From assembly GCA_017990495.1 (NCBI GenBank), contig JAGNNV010000016.1:1-32083 (forward strand): a stretch of DNA of 32,083 nucleotides, in the 5' to 3' direction. The stretch is from Vicinamibacteria bacterium (GTDB taxonomy: Bacteria > Acidobacteriota > Vicinamibacteria > Fen-336 > JAGNNV01). Under the pieces are notes generated by a model. That model was not told the origin of the DNA. It made no database searches and worked only from the letters and a program-made list of their open reading frames with translations. The position numbers and the translations under genes were made by a program. Positions 23,801 to 31,679 of this stretch are shown here, in pieces; within the stretch, counting starts at the first letter, position 1, and each line of letters begins with the position of its first letter.

Positions 23801-23897
23801 AGGTATCGGAATCGACCTTAAGGCCCTGGGCGGACGACGCGGAGGCGAGCCCGAGGGCCAGCACGGCCCCCGGAATGAGAGAGATGTGGAGTTTCAT
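20802..23897 (-). CDS. Secreted Asp-box (sortilin/BNR-type) beta-propeller protein
   Basis: This 1031-residue protein has a signal peptide (about 1-24, ending SASSAQG). It is dominated by Asp-box repeats, SxDxGxTW-like turns of beta-propeller blades. I see about ten: SDDGGVRF, STDGGDNW, TKDAGKTW, STDGGATW, SEDAGETW, SDDGGRTW, SNDRGESW, TRDGGKTW, TTDFGKTW, TIDGGKQW. This spacing matches the sortilin/VPS10-like glycosyl-hydrolase-related proteins common in Acidobacteriota and Bacteroidota. These are mostly annotated only by fold; some are thought to bind or cut glycans or peptides. Beyond about residue 700 the repeats end. A beta region (FKFEVRDGAGRLL) and a helical, charged C-terminal part follow. 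It starts 10 nt after the LolA-like gene, so the two form an operon. Confidence 0.87.
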   Translation of the reverse strand: MKLHISLIPGAVLALGLASASSAQGLKVDSDTFGGLEARSIGPAVMSGRVSALDGVAGDRLTVYVGAASGGVWKSDDGGVRFKPIFDKYNPSVGDLKVDPKNPKTIWVGTGETWVRNSVSVGDGIYRSTDGGDNWQKLGLEKTERIARVAIDPSDSAKVFACALGPLFNDSDDRGVYVTKDAGKTWEKALAGAPDTGCADLSIDPKDGKVVYAAMWQHRRSPDFFNSGGPKSGLFKSTDGGATWRKLTNGLPAGDLGRIAVEVSPAKSSVVYASVEAKPSGLYRSEDAGETWTLMSNASVVAGRPFYYSRLVGDPKNPNRIYKMSTVAATSDDGGRTWSALSGNFHVDVHALWINPKNTDELLMGSDGGAYHSWDRGNRWLFVENLPLAQYYHVAVDMEFPFNVYGGLQDNNSWWGPSRGNGPIGNRDWRSISGGDGFWVFPDPLDEDLVYSEYQGGNIFRTSRKTGEQKDIKPSPVVGDPKYRFNWNTPIHLSPTQKGVLYIGAQFLFRSNDRGESWQKISPDLTTNDPKKQRQLESGGLTRDNSTAENHTTIFAISESPKNPSVIWVGTDDGNLQVTRDGGKTWTNVAASVPVPKGTWVSRVDASPHDEATAFATFDGHMTGDMNTYVARTTDFGKTWTSLSTADTKGFAHVVKQDTVNPDLLFLGTETGLFLTIDGGKQWAQFTSGLPMVPVRDLVVHPRDHDLVLATHGRGIYVVDDITPLRALNPAILDADFAFLPTRPGQLLIEGGGFGGVPWQGDHEFAGVSPDGGAAIVYYSKRRHVVGDFKFEVRDGAGRLLATIPATKRRGVNRIHWATREPAPRFAAGAGVIPSLGAFFGARATAGKYTVTAIKNKDTHKGEVTLVGDPRVTYSAADQTLQLETTAKLFALVERLTWLVESIADLRDQANDRIGKIGPKETGLSKRVSAFAAGLEAQRVALVAQQEGEGISGEEKLREELGMLYGNVNAYNGRPTKSQLDRMSALSRDLEAAWAKFGGVAKETAALNAEFAKRKLAPIAPMTEEIWRKKK

Positions 23898-23907
23898 GGT
23901 TCGGGAC

Positions 23908-24660
23908 CTACTTGATCGCGGCCGGAGCCGGCGCTTCCTTCTTGGCGGGCATCACGAAGCGGCTGTCGTCGAGGGCGGGATTGATCTCGATCTTGGTGAT
24001 CGTGATCATCTGACGTCCCGGCGCGCCCTTCTGGCCGCTGTCGACGGAGTGCGCCATCACCAGGCCGTCGACCTCTTTGTAGTCGCCGAGAATGGTGTCG
24101 CCTTCCACTTCCGCCCCGCGGCGCGTGCTCTTCGATTCGAGCTTGATCTCGAGGTTGCTGTCGGTGTCGATGTAGACCGTGCGCACGTCTCCGCTCTTCA
24201 GCGTGGCCTTGATCTTGTAGGCGTCGGTCCCTTCGACCTTTTCCTTGCCGAGGTATTCAACGGTGTGGCCCTTGGCCTTGTAGTCGATGAGGAAGCCGTC
24301 CATGTCCGCCTGCTCGAGAGCGTCCTTCATCTCTTCAGGCGAGAGGGCTTCCGGATTCGGGTTGCCCTGGATGGGCATCAGCTTCCAGCCGGCGGTTCCG
24401 TTCAGCACCATGGGGGTGAGAACCATGCCCTGGAAAGTGATGTCCATACGCATCTTGTTGCCGCGCTTCTGCTCGATGACCGCCGGCGCTTCCATGCCCG
24501 GGCCGAGGGTGATGTTCCCGGAGACCCGGACCGACTGGACGGCGCGGATCTTGGCCAGGCCTCCCTTGGCTTCATAGTTCTTGGCGAGAATTTCGTCGAG
24601 GGTCTGGGCGGGCGCGACGCTCGCGAAACCGAGGGCTGCTACGGCAAGGAGAAGTCTCAT
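23908..24660 (-). CDS. Exported LolA/outer-membrane lipoprotein-sorting-like protein
   Basis: This 250-residue protein has a signal peptide (about 1-19, ending SVAPAQ). Its single open beta-sheet domain is of the LolA/LppX/outer-membrane lipoprotein-sorting superfamily. Recognisable features are the N-terminal TLDEILAKNYEAKGGLAKIRAVQSVRVSG helix-strand and a series of amphipathic strands (KMRMDITFQGMVLTPMVLNGTAGWKLMP, DAYKIKATLKSGDVRTVYIDTDSNLEIKLE). The Lys/Ala/Pro tail is low-complexity. Acidobacterial genomes carry many such proteins; most are not true LolA and probably bind lipid or hydrophobic ligands in the periplasm. It is the first gene of the pair with the Asp-box protein. It diverges from the FtsX-type permease across 123 nt. 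Confidence 0.75.
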   Translation of the reverse strand: MRLLLAVAALGFASVAPAQTLDEILAKNYEAKGGLAKIRAVQSVRVSGNITLGPGMEAPAVIEQKRGNKMRMDITFQGMVLTPMVLNGTAGWKLMPIQGNPNPEALSPEEMKDALEQADMDGFLIDYKAKGHTVEYLGKEKVEGTDAYKIKATLKSGDVRTVYIDTDSNLEIKLESKSTRRGAEVEGDTILGDYKEVDGLVMAHSVDSGQKGAPGRQMITITKIEINPALDDSRFVMPAKKEAPAPAAIK

Positions 24661-24783
24661 GGGGGGCTCTTTCTATGGGGTTTGATCGCGGTCGCCGGCG
24701 CGAAGGCGCAAGTCGACCACTCTCGGGTGGCGACTAATAATACGACTCGTCTCCCCGGCTTGTTCCGGCAAGGACCCTCGGGC
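24661..24783. promoter_or_regulatory. Divergent regulatory region with an imperfect inverted repeat
   Basis: These 123 nt separate the LolA-like gene (-) and the permease gene (+). GTCGACCAC (24712-24720) and GTGGCGAC (24727-24734) form an inverted repeat with one bulged base and a 6-nt loop. An AT-rich TAATAATA block (24735-24742) follows, flanked by a CGACT direct repeat (24731-24735 and 24743-24747). This block could serve as the -10 region in either direction (TATTAT on the minus strand). It is a likely operator/promoter site; the regulator is unknown. Confidence 0.4.
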
Positions 24784-26049
24784 ATGGCTAAGCTCCCTGC
24801 CGTGAGACTGCTGGGGATCGCCTTTCGGAACCTGCTGCGCGCGAAGCGGCGGAACGCCCTCGCCGGAGGAACCATGGCCCTAGGCACCGCGGCCTTGATA
24901 CTGGGCAGCGGTCTTTCCGACGGGATCGCCCGGCAGCTGACCGACAACCTGGTGGCGGTGCAGACCGGTGAAATCATGGTGGTCCGGCGGGAGGATGGCT
25001 TCGTGCCCCAGAACTCGCCCTTCGATGCCTATTCGAACGAACGCATCGAGAACGGCGACGCGGTGATCCGGGAAATCGAGAAGGCCGCCGCGGATCTCGG
25101 GATCTCCAGGGTGGCCCCCTATCTGCACGCACGCGGCACCGCCATCGCCTCGAACCGCTCGACCCCGGCCGTGGTCCTCGGGATCCTGCCGGAGCAGGAA
25201 CCGGAACTGTTCAAGGCTTTGCCCCCGAAACAGGGGGCCATTCTGAGCGGGGCGCCGGAAGAGGTCTACGTAGGTGAGCCGGTGGCGAAGATCCTGCGCC
25301 TGAGCGTGGGCGACCCGGTGTCCCTGCTCATCCAGACCCCGCAGGGCGCCATGAACTCCCTCGATGCCGTGGTGTGCGGCATCTTCAAGAAAGGAGCGCC
25401 CTGGTACGACAACACGTTCTTCGTGCCCCTTGCGGCCGCGCGCAACCTCGCCGACGCAGCGGAGGGTGTGACCAACATCAAACTCCGGGCCGGCGGCTCC
25501 GAACGGGTTCTGTCGAAGACTAGAGAATCGCTCACCGGAGTGATGGCGCGTCTGTCGCCGGGCACTTCGGTGGAAAGCGCCGAACAGGCGGGCCGTTTCT
25601 CTTACTCGATCATTCAGGCGAACGAGGCCGCTCTCACCGTGTTGTCCCTGTTTCTCTTCGCCGCCGCCGCGGTGGGCATCGTGAACGCCATGTTGATGAG
25701 CGTGCACGAACGCACCCGCGAGATCGGCACCATCAGGGCCATGGGAATGCGGCGGGAGGGCGTGGTCCGACTCTTCCTGCTTGAAGGCCTCGCGCTGGGC
25801 GTGGTCGCGGCCGCGCTGGGCGTTCTCTTCGGCGGGGCCATGGTCCTTTACTGGGCCAACACCGGCATCCGCATGAACACCGTCACCCTGGCCTGGCTCG
25901 CCGGCGGAGACTATCTGTATCCCCGTCTGGAGTTGCTGAGCGTGCTGCGCGCCGCGTTCGCGATCATCAGCCTGTCGACCCTGGCCGCCATCTACCCGGC
26001 CTATGCGGCGAGCCGTCTCGAGCCCCGGGAAGCCCTCCACCGAATCTGA
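24784..26049 (+). CDS. FtsX/MacB-type ABC transporter permease
   Basis: This 421-residue membrane protein has the LolC/E-MacB layout. One N-terminal helix (about 22-45) is followed by a large periplasmic MacB-PCD-like domain (about 50-275). An FtsX domain with three helices makes up the C-terminal part: NEAALTVLSLFLFAAAAVGIVNAM, EGLALGVVAAALGVLFGGAMVLYW and FAIISLSTLAAIYPAYAAS. The family motif ERTREIGTIRAMGMRREGV is the coupling loop for the ATPase, and SRLEPREALHRI is the typical tail. These permeases act mechanically on lipoproteins or envelope substrates with a LolD-like ATPase; no ATPase gene is adjacent. The frame is open far upstream, but ATG 24784 matches the family N-terminus (RLLGIAFRNLLRAKRRN). 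Confidence 0.87.
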   Translation: MAKLPAVRLLGIAFRNLLRAKRRNALAGGTMALGTAALILGSGLSDGIARQLTDNLVAVQTGEIMVVRREDGFVPQNSPFDAYSNERIENGDAVIREIEKAAADLGISRVAPYLHARGTAIASNRSTPAVVLGILPEQEPELFKALPPKQGAILSGAPEEVYVGEPVAKILRLSVGDPVSLLIQTPQGAMNSLDAVVCGIFKKGAPWYDNTFFVPLAAARNLADAAEGVTNIKLRAGGSERVLSKTRESLTGVMARLSPGTSVESAEQAGRFSYSIIQANEAALTVLSLFLFAAAAVGIVNAMLMSVHERTREIGTIRAMGMRREGVVRLFLLEGLALGVVAAALGVLFGGAMVLYWANTGIRMNTVTLAWLAGGDYLYPRLELLSVLRAAFAIISLSTLAAIYPAYAASRLEPREALHRI

Positions 26050-26102
26050 GGAACACACTCGCGCCGTAAGATGTTCACCCCCGTCGCCCGAAAGAGAAGC
26101 CC

Positions 26103-26576
26103 ATGAAATCAACCGCTCGTCTCGCCATAGTCCTCACCGCCGCCCTCCTTGGAACGGCCTGCGCCTCCATCAAGCCGCCCGCGGTGCGAGTGGCCGGAAT
26201 CCACCTCGACGGGATCTCCCTGACCGGGGCCCGGGTGGATGTGGGCCTCGAGATCCGGAATGTGAATCCGGAGAGCCTGCAGATCGAGCGATTCGATTAC
26301 GAGGTCAAACTGAATGGCCGGGTCCTGGGCCGCGGGTATCAGTCCGATCCGCTGATGCTTCGCGGTTTCGAGGAGAACCGGGTGGTGTCACGCCTCGACG
26401 TGAACCTGCTCAAGATCCCGGGCGCCCTCAAGGAGGCGCTCGAGCGGGACCGGGCCGACGCCGAGGTCAAGGGCACCTTTTACGTTCGTGAGGGCTCGGA
26501 ACTGCGCAAAGTGAAGTTCGGAAGCCGAGGAAACGTCGACCTGAACCGGGATCGAAACCGCGACCGTCGGGACTGA
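26103..26576 (+). CDS. LEA2/WHy-domain lipoprotein
   Basis: This 157-residue protein begins with a lipoprotein signal peptide, lipobox LGTAC with Cys20 as the likely lipidated residue. One immunoglobulin-like LEA type 2 (WHy) domain follows: ISLTGARVDVGLEIRNVNPESLQIERFDYEVKLNGRVLGRG is the typical pattern with the NPN-like NVNPESL. The C-terminus is rich in Asn, Arg and Asp (NRDRNRDRRD). LEA2 lipoproteins in bacteria are small envelope proteins of unclear role, sometimes linked to stress. It follows the orphan FtsX permease by 53 nt; since LolCDE/MacB-type permeases handle lipoproteins, a functional pairing is possible but unproven. TAAGAT at 26067-26072 could be its own -10. Confidence 0.82.
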   Translation: MKSTARLAIVLTAALLGTACASIKPPAVRVAGIHLDGISLTGARVDVGLEIRNVNPESLQIERFDYEVKLNGRVLGRGYQSDPLMLRGFEENRVVSRLDVNLLKIPGALKEALERDRADAEVKGTFYVREGSELRKVKFGSRGNVDLNRDRNRDRRD

Positions 26577-26718
26577 CTGCGCTGGTTTTACGCCCCCGGA
26601 AACCACGTTTGACGATCGACAGACCCCCTACTAGACTGTTCCAGATCTCCCCGTAATGTTGGATTTTCCAGGTGATGATGGTTTTCGGATGGGCCGGTTC
26701 TAGACCGGCTGGGGTGGC
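26577..26718 (+). promoter_or_regulatory. Promoter and leader of the MBL-fold gene
   Basis: A good sigma-70-type promoter is seen: TTGACG (26609-26614), 17-nt spacer, TAGACT (26632-26637). A weak 6-bp hairpin precedes it (TGGTTT 26583-26588, AAACCA 26600-26605) just after the lipoprotein stop. The roughly 75-nt 5' leader contains a hairpin close to the start: GCCGGT (26693-26698), loop TCTAG, ACCGGC (26704-26709). That places a stem 9 nt before ATG 26719, where it could modulate ribosome access. Confidence 0.6.
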
Positions 26719-27480
26719 ATGAAGGTCAAGGTACTAGGCTGTTACGGCGGAATCGCTCCAGGTCAGGGCATGACCTCGTTCCTGGTGAACGACACGGTGG
26801 CCCTCGACGCGGGCGGGCTGTCGTTCGCTCTGCCCGTCGACCGTCAGGCCATGGTGAAGGACGTGTTCATTTCCCATGCCCACCTCGATCACACCTGTTG
26901 TCTGCCCTTCCTGATCGACAACAGTTTCGCCTCCCCCGGTTTTTCCCTGCGTATCTACGGGATCCACGAGGTGGTGACGGCGCTGTCGAAGCATCTTTTC
27001 AACGGTTCGTTGTGGCCCGACTTCACCTCCATTCCCGACGACCTCACCCCGGTGCTCAAGCTCGTCACCGTCGATCCGGAGAAGCCGGTGAAGGTTGGAA
27101 ATCTCAAGGTGCGCGCGGTGCCGGTCTCACACTCCGTCCCCACGACCGGCTTCATCGTGGACGACGGAGAAGGGTCGCTCGCCTTCTCCAGCGACACCGG
27201 CCCTACCCAGCGTTTCTGGGATGTGGTGAACGCCACCAAGAACCTCAAGGCCGTCATCACCGAGGCTTCGTTCCCGAATTCCGAAGAGGCGCTGGCCCGC
27301 ATCTCCGGACATCTCACCCCGAGCCTGCTCGGCAAAGAGCTCGAGAAGCTGAAGCGGGACGTGCCGGTCTATATCTACGGCCCAAAGCCCCGCTTCGTCA
27401 CCCGCATCCGCAAGGAAATCGCGGCCCTCAAGCGGAAGAACGTCGTCATGTTTGTCCAGGGCAAGACCTACACCGTCTAA
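26719..27480 (+). CDS. MBL-fold class II-like cyclic nucleotide phosphodiesterase or related hydrolase
   Basis: This 253-residue metallo-beta-lactamase-fold protein carries the HAHLDH metal motif (H53, H55, D57, H58). Later ligands are likely in VSHSVPTTGF, FSSDTGPT and SGHLTP. FLVNDTVALDAGGL and the arrangement ISHAHLDHTCCLPFLIDN resemble class II 3',5'-cyclic-nucleotide phosphodiesterases, which read H.HLDH..G. Here the glycine position is CC-containing, so the substrate could differ. It is cytosolic: no signal peptide. It has its own promoter and long leader, with SMC 60 nt downstream. Assignment to the superfamily is secure; the cyclic-nucleotide activity is only suggested. Confidence 0.82.
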   Translation: MKVKVLGCYGGIAPGQGMTSFLVNDTVALDAGGLSFALPVDRQAMVKDVFISHAHLDHTCCLPFLIDNSFASPGFSLRIYGIHEVVTALSKHLFNGSLWPDFTSIPDDLTPVLKLVTVDPEKPVKVGNLKVRAVPVSHSVPTTGFIVDDGEGSLAFSSDTGPTQRFWDVVNATKNLKAVITEASFPNSEEALARISGHLTPSLLGKELEKLKRDVPVYIYGPKPRFVTRIRKEIAALKRKNVVMFVQGKTYTV

Positions 27481-27540
27481 CCGCGCCTCAGGGTGCTAGA
27501 GTCGCCGGCTGGCACAATCTATTGGGGTAATGACTCGTTC

Positions 27541-30500
27541 ATGATGCGTCTGGATCAAGTTGAAATTGTTGGCTTTAAGTCGTTCTGCGATCGGCAGGAG
27601 CTGACTTTCAAAGGCGGGGTCACGGGCATCGTCGGACCGAACGGTTGCGGCAAGAGCAACATCTCGGACGCCATCTCCTGGGTCCTCGGAGAGCAGAGCG
27701 CCAAGAGCCTCCGTGGCGGGGCCATGTCGGACGTCATTTTTGCCGGGACCACCGCCCGCCAGCCCGTGGGCATGGCCGAGGTCAACCTCAAACTGACCGG
27801 CCTGAGCGGCGGCAGCACCGACGGCCGCGACGAGTGCACCATCTCCCGCAGGCTCTACCGCAACGGCGAGAGCGAGTATCTGATGAACGGCTCGACCTGC
27901 CGGCTCAAGGACATCCACGAACTGTTCATGGATACCGGCCTCGGATCGAAGGCCTACTCGTTCATCGAGCAGGGCAAGATCGGTCAGATCCTCTCGAACA
28001 AACCCACCGATCGTCGCGCCCTCATCGAAGAAGCGGCGGGAGTCACCAAGTACCGTTCGCGCAGGCGCCAGACCCAGCTCAAACTCGACGCCACCCAGCA
28101 GAACCTCCTGCGCGTGAACGACATCGTCACCGAGGTCGAGAAGCAGCTCGAATCCCTGAAGCGGCAGGCCAGCAAGGCGCGACGGCGCATGGTCCTCGCC
28201 GAAGAACAACTCGGTCTGGAGCGCATCGTCTACGGCCGCACGTTCTCCAAGCTCCAGCTGGACGCCGACGACCTCGCCTCCCGCTCAAAGGTCGAAGCCG
28301 AGCGGGCCGAGCGCATCGACGCCACCATCACCACCGCGGAAGCGGAACTCGAGACCGGGCGTCTCGCGGTGATGGAGCAAGAGAAGGCGCTCGAAGCCAT
28401 CCGCGCCGAACACTCCGATCTGACCCTCAAGGCCAACAAGTTCGAAACCCACTCCACCTACTGCCGGGACCAGTCGCGCGACGCGGTGTCGCGTTCCCAG
28501 GCCGCCTTGCAGGAGGCCGAGGATTTGAAGGCGCGGCTCGCTCCCCTCGGCGAGGCGCTCAAGCAACAGGAGGCGGACGTCGTCGGGTTCGCCGAACAGC
28601 GGGCGACGAGCGAAGCCACGCTCCAGGGCATCGAGAGCCTCCTCGAGCTGGCGGTCGCGGCCTTGCGCACGGTCGAGTCCGACATGGACGCGGCGCGCTC
28701 CACCCAGCTCTCCGCCCTGACCCGCATTTCCGCCCTCGGCTCGGCCCGAGGCGCCGCCTCCGAGCGCGTGGAACGGGCCCAGGCGACTCTCTCCAAGCTC
28801 AAGACCGAATTCGATGAGGTCACCCGCGAACGCGAGCGGGTGGAAACGTCTCTCGTCGAGACCGCCGAGAAACGCGGCGTGGTCGATGGGGAGAAGGCCA
28901 CGCTCGTCGAGACCCTCGCCGCGGCCCGCAAGGACCGGACGGAAGCCGAGACGGAACGCGGCGATCTTGGGCGTGAGCTCGACACACTCCATCGCGAACG
29001 CGATCTGCTGGCCGGACGCCGCGCCTCCCTCGAGGAACTGGTGGCGACCCACGGAGCGTTCGACGCCGGCGTCCGCGCTCTGCTCGACGACCGCGCCGCC
29101 TCCGGAGTCATGGGCGTTCTCGCCGACACCATCGAAGTCGCTTCCGAACACGAGAAGGCGGTGGAAGGTTTCCTGGGCGACGCCTTGCAGGCTCTGGTGG
29201 TCCCGAACGCGGAGACGGCGCGGCAAGGTGTGGTGCGCCTCGCCGAGTCGGCTGAAGGCCGCGCCTCGTTTCTGATCCTCGGGCGGTCGCCGGGAGCCTG
29301 CGCCCCGCTCGGCACGCCGGACGATCCGCGCATCCTCGGACGCTTGAGCGAACTCTACAAAGTCTCGCTGCCGGACGGCGAATCGATCAAGCAAGGCCTT
29401 TGCGACGCTCTCGTGGTGAAAAACCTCGAACACGCCCTGGCCATTTCCGAAACCATCGATGCCCCCATCGTGAGCCTCGACGGCGAGGTCGTGCGAGGCG
29501 CGTGGGTGGAAGGTGGACGCGGCGCGCGCGGCTTCCTCGCCCCTCGTCGAGAAGTGAAGGAACTGAAGGAGCGCGAAGAGGCGATCGACCAGAGGCTGCA
29601 CGAGCTGAAGGTCCGCGAGGGCGCGGCCGCGGCCCGCATAGAAGCGGCGCTTGCCGCCATCAAGCAGGCCGAGGACTCGATCCATGCCGCGGAGAAGAGC
29701 CTGCTCTCTCTCGATCACGCCAGAACGGCCTTCGTGGACGAGAAGGTCCGCGCCGACCGCAAGCTTCAGGTCATCGATGTGGAGATGAAGCAGGCCGAGT
29801 CCGAACGCGCGGCCGGCGAAGTCCGCATCGGGGAAATCGACAAGGAACTGGCGGCCGCCGAGGATGAGCGCGCCCAGACCGCCGATCTCCTTTCCAATCT
29901 CGGCCAGGCGCTGGTGTCGGCCCGCAATCACTCCGAAGAGAAGCAGGCAGTGTCGGCCGAGGCCCGGTCCACCCTGGCCGGCCTGGTGGAGAAAGAAGCG
30001 GCCACCCTCAAGATGAAGGAGCGCTTCACCGCGGAGTTCGCGGATCTCGAGACGCGCATCGAGAACGCGCTCACCCGTTCACGGGAACTCGAGGAGAAGG
30101 CCAAGGCCCTCGACCTCGAGCAGCAGGAAGCCGAGAAGTCGCTGGCCGAAGCCCTCGCCGAACGGCAGCGTGTGACCGCCACCATGTCGACGGAAGACGA
30201 ACGACTGCGCGGCGCGCGCGGAGAGATCGACACTCGGGACGAGGCGCTCAAGGCTCACCGCAAGGAGCGCGACATCATCAAGGACGCGCTCAACGAGACC
30301 GAAGTGAGCCGGGCCCGCATCGCCTCCGACCTCGACCATCTCGGCCGCGAAGCCCACGCGGCCATCGGCCAGACCGCGGCTCAGGCCGCCCAGACCCTCA
30401 CCGAAGAAGATCTGGCCCGCGATCTCGATGCGGTGCGCGAGCAACTGGGCGAGGTCAAAGAGAAGATCGAACGCATCGGCCCCGTCAATCCCCTGGCCGT

Positions 30501-31068
30501 CCAGGAAGCGCAGGAAAACGAAGAGCGCTTCGTCTTCATGACCTCGCAGCGCCAGGATCTGCTCGATTCGATCAAGGAACTCGAAGACGCCATCCGCCAG
30601 ATCGACACCGAGTCACGCTCACGTTTCGAGGAAGCGTTCCACATCATCAACGCGAACTTCCAGGAGACGTTCAAGCAGCTCTTCGGCGGCGGCTCGGCCG
30701 GGCTCGCCCTCGTGGACAACGACGACATCCTCGAAGCCGGCATCGACATCATGGCCATGCCTCCGGGCAAGAAGCTCCAGAACGTCCTGCTTCTCTCCGG
30801 CGGCGAGAAGGCCATGACTGCGATCGCGCTGCTCTTCGCGATCTTCAAGTACAAGCCCTCCCCCTTCTGCATCCTCGACGAGGTGGACGCACCGCTCGAC
30901 GACGCGAACATCGGGCGTTTCGTGAAGATGCTCGACACCATCCGCGGCAACACCCAGTTCATCATCATCACGCACTCGCGCAAGACCATGCAGATCGCCG
31001 ACAACCTGTACGGTGTGACCATGGAAGAGCCCGGCGTATCGAAGCTCGTGAGCGTGAAGTTCAACTAG
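27541..31068 (+). CDS. smc: Chromosome segregation ATPase SMC
   Basis: This 1175-residue SMC is the core of the bacterial condensin that organises and separates chromosomes with ScpA and ScpB. The N-terminal half-ATPase has VEIVGFKSF and Walker A GPNGCGKSN (32-40). Long coiled coils flank a hinge near residues 520-640 (GVMGVLADTIEVASEHEKAVEGFLGDAL...FLILG). The C-terminal half has signature LLSGGEKAMTAIALLFAIF (about 1084) and Walker B FCILDEVDAPLDDANIGRF (about 1110). The length is normal for the family. Either ATG at 27541 or 27544 is possible; the in-frame ATG at 27493 would add 16 non-family residues. No Shine-Dalgarno sequence is visible. scpA and scpB are not in the window. Confidence 0.95.
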   Translation: MMRLDQVEIVGFKSFCDRQELTFKGGVTGIVGPNGCGKSNISDAISWVLGEQSAKSLRGGAMSDVIFAGTTARQPVGMAEVNLKLTGLSGGSTDGRDECTISRRLYRNGESEYLMNGSTCRLKDIHELFMDTGLGSKAYSFIEQGKIGQILSNKPTDRRALIEEAAGVTKYRSRRRQTQLKLDATQQNLLRVNDIVTEVEKQLESLKRQASKARRRMVLAEEQLGLERIVYGRTFSKLQLDADDLASRSKVEAERAERIDATITTAEAELETGRLAVMEQEKALEAIRAEHSDLTLKANKFETHSTYCRDQSRDAVSRSQAALQEAEDLKARLAPLGEALKQQEADVVGFAEQRATSEATLQGIESLLELAVAALRTVESDMDAARSTQLSALTRISALGSARGAASERVERAQATLSKLKTEFDEVTRERERVETSLVETAEKRGVVDGEKATLVETLAAARKDRTEAETERGDLGRELDTLHRERDLLAGRRASLEELVATHGAFDAGVRALLDDRAASGVMGVLADTIEVASEHEKAVEGFLGDALQALVVPNAETARQGVVRLAESAEGRASFLILGRSPGACAPLGTPDDPRILGRLSELYKVSLPDGESIKQGLCDALVVKNLEHALAISETIDAPIVSLDGEVVRGAWVEGGRGARGFLAPRREVKELKEREEAIDQRLHELKVREGAAAARIEAALAAIKQAEDSIHAAEKSLLSLDHARTAFVDEKVRADRKLQVIDVEMKQAESERAAGEVRIGEIDKELAAAEDERAQTADLLSNLGQALVSARNHSEEKQAVSAEARSTLAGLVEKEAATLKMKERFTAEFADLETRIENALTRSRELEEKAKALDLEQQEAEKSLAEALAERQRVTATMSTEDERLRGARGEIDTRDEALKAHRKERDIIKDALNETEVSRARIASDLDHLGREAHAAIGQTAAQAAQTLTEEDLARDLDAVREQLGEVKEKIERIGPVNPLAVQEAQENEERFVFMTSQRQDLLDSIKELEDAIRQIDTESRSRFEEAFHIINANFQETFKQLFGGGSAGLALVDNDDILEAGIDIMAMPPGKKLQNVLLLSGGEKAMTAIALLFAIFKYKPSPFCILDEVDAPLDDANIGRFVKMLDTIRGNTQFIIITHSRKTMQIADNLYGVTMEEPGVSKLVSVKFN

Positions 31069-31081
31069 CGAGCGAGGCCTC

Positions 31082-31582
31082 ATGGCGCTGCGATCGTTCG
31101 AGGGGCCGCGCGGTCTCTACACCCTTCGCCTCGCCTCTTCGGATGAGGCCGCGGTCCTCGCTCACCATCGCGCGGCCATGTTCCGCGACATGAATGAAGT
31201 GGACGATCAGGGCGCCGCCATCATCGCGAACGCCTCCGAGGACCACCTCGCCGCGCTCGTCGAAGCGCGCGAATACTTCGGTTTCCTGGCCGAGCACGAG
31301 GGAGCGGTGGTCGGAGGCGGCGGTGTCTGGCTGCGCCCCCTGCTTCCCCGACCGGGAACATTGCACGGCTCGCACGAGGCCTACGTCCTCAACGTGTACA
31401 CGGAGCCCACGCACCGACGCGGCGGCGTCGCTCGCGCCATCATGAACGCCATCCTCGAGTGGTGCCGCGAGCAGCGCGTGGCCCGCGTCACCCTTCACGC
31501 TTCCCGGGAAGGCCGGCCGCTCTACGAGGATCTCGGTTTTGAGCCTTCGAACGAAATGCGCTTCGTTCTCGACCGCTCCTAG
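31082..31582 (+). CDS. GNAT family N-acetyltransferase
   Basis: This 166-residue protein has one GNAT domain that transfers an acetyl group from acetyl-CoA to an amine. LRLASSDEAAVLAHHRAAMFRDM is the N-terminal helix region. GFLAEHEGAVVGGGGVWL is the central strand pair. AYVLNVYTEPTHRRGGVARAIMNAIL carries the CoA pyrophosphate-binding R-x-x-G-x-A loop. TLHASREGRPLYEDLGFEPSNEMRF is the standard C-terminal tyrosine-containing block. The substrate is unknown. It is 13 nt after smc with GAGG at 31074-31077, 4 nt from ATG, so it is probably co-transcribed. It converges with the truncated gene at the right edge. Confidence 0.87.
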   Translation: MALRSFEGPRGLYTLRLASSDEAAVLAHHRAAMFRDMNEVDDQGAAIIANASEDHLAALVEAREYFGFLAEHEGAVVGGGGVWLRPLLPRPGTLHGSHEAYVLNVYTEPTHRRGGVARAIMNAILEWCREQRVARVTLHASREGRPLYEDLGFEPSNEMRFVLDRS

Positions 31583-31679
31583 CCGCTACCGGCCCCGCTT
31601 CTCCCTATCGGCCGAGAATCCCGCCCCGCGACCGGTCAACGAAGCGTTCATCTCCGGCACGCAACCCAGCCGACGGTGA

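Noticed and set aside
27510-27525. Sigma-54-like promoter before smc (TGGCAC...TTGG)
   Set aside because: The -12 element reads GG instead of GC and the spacing is off by one base.
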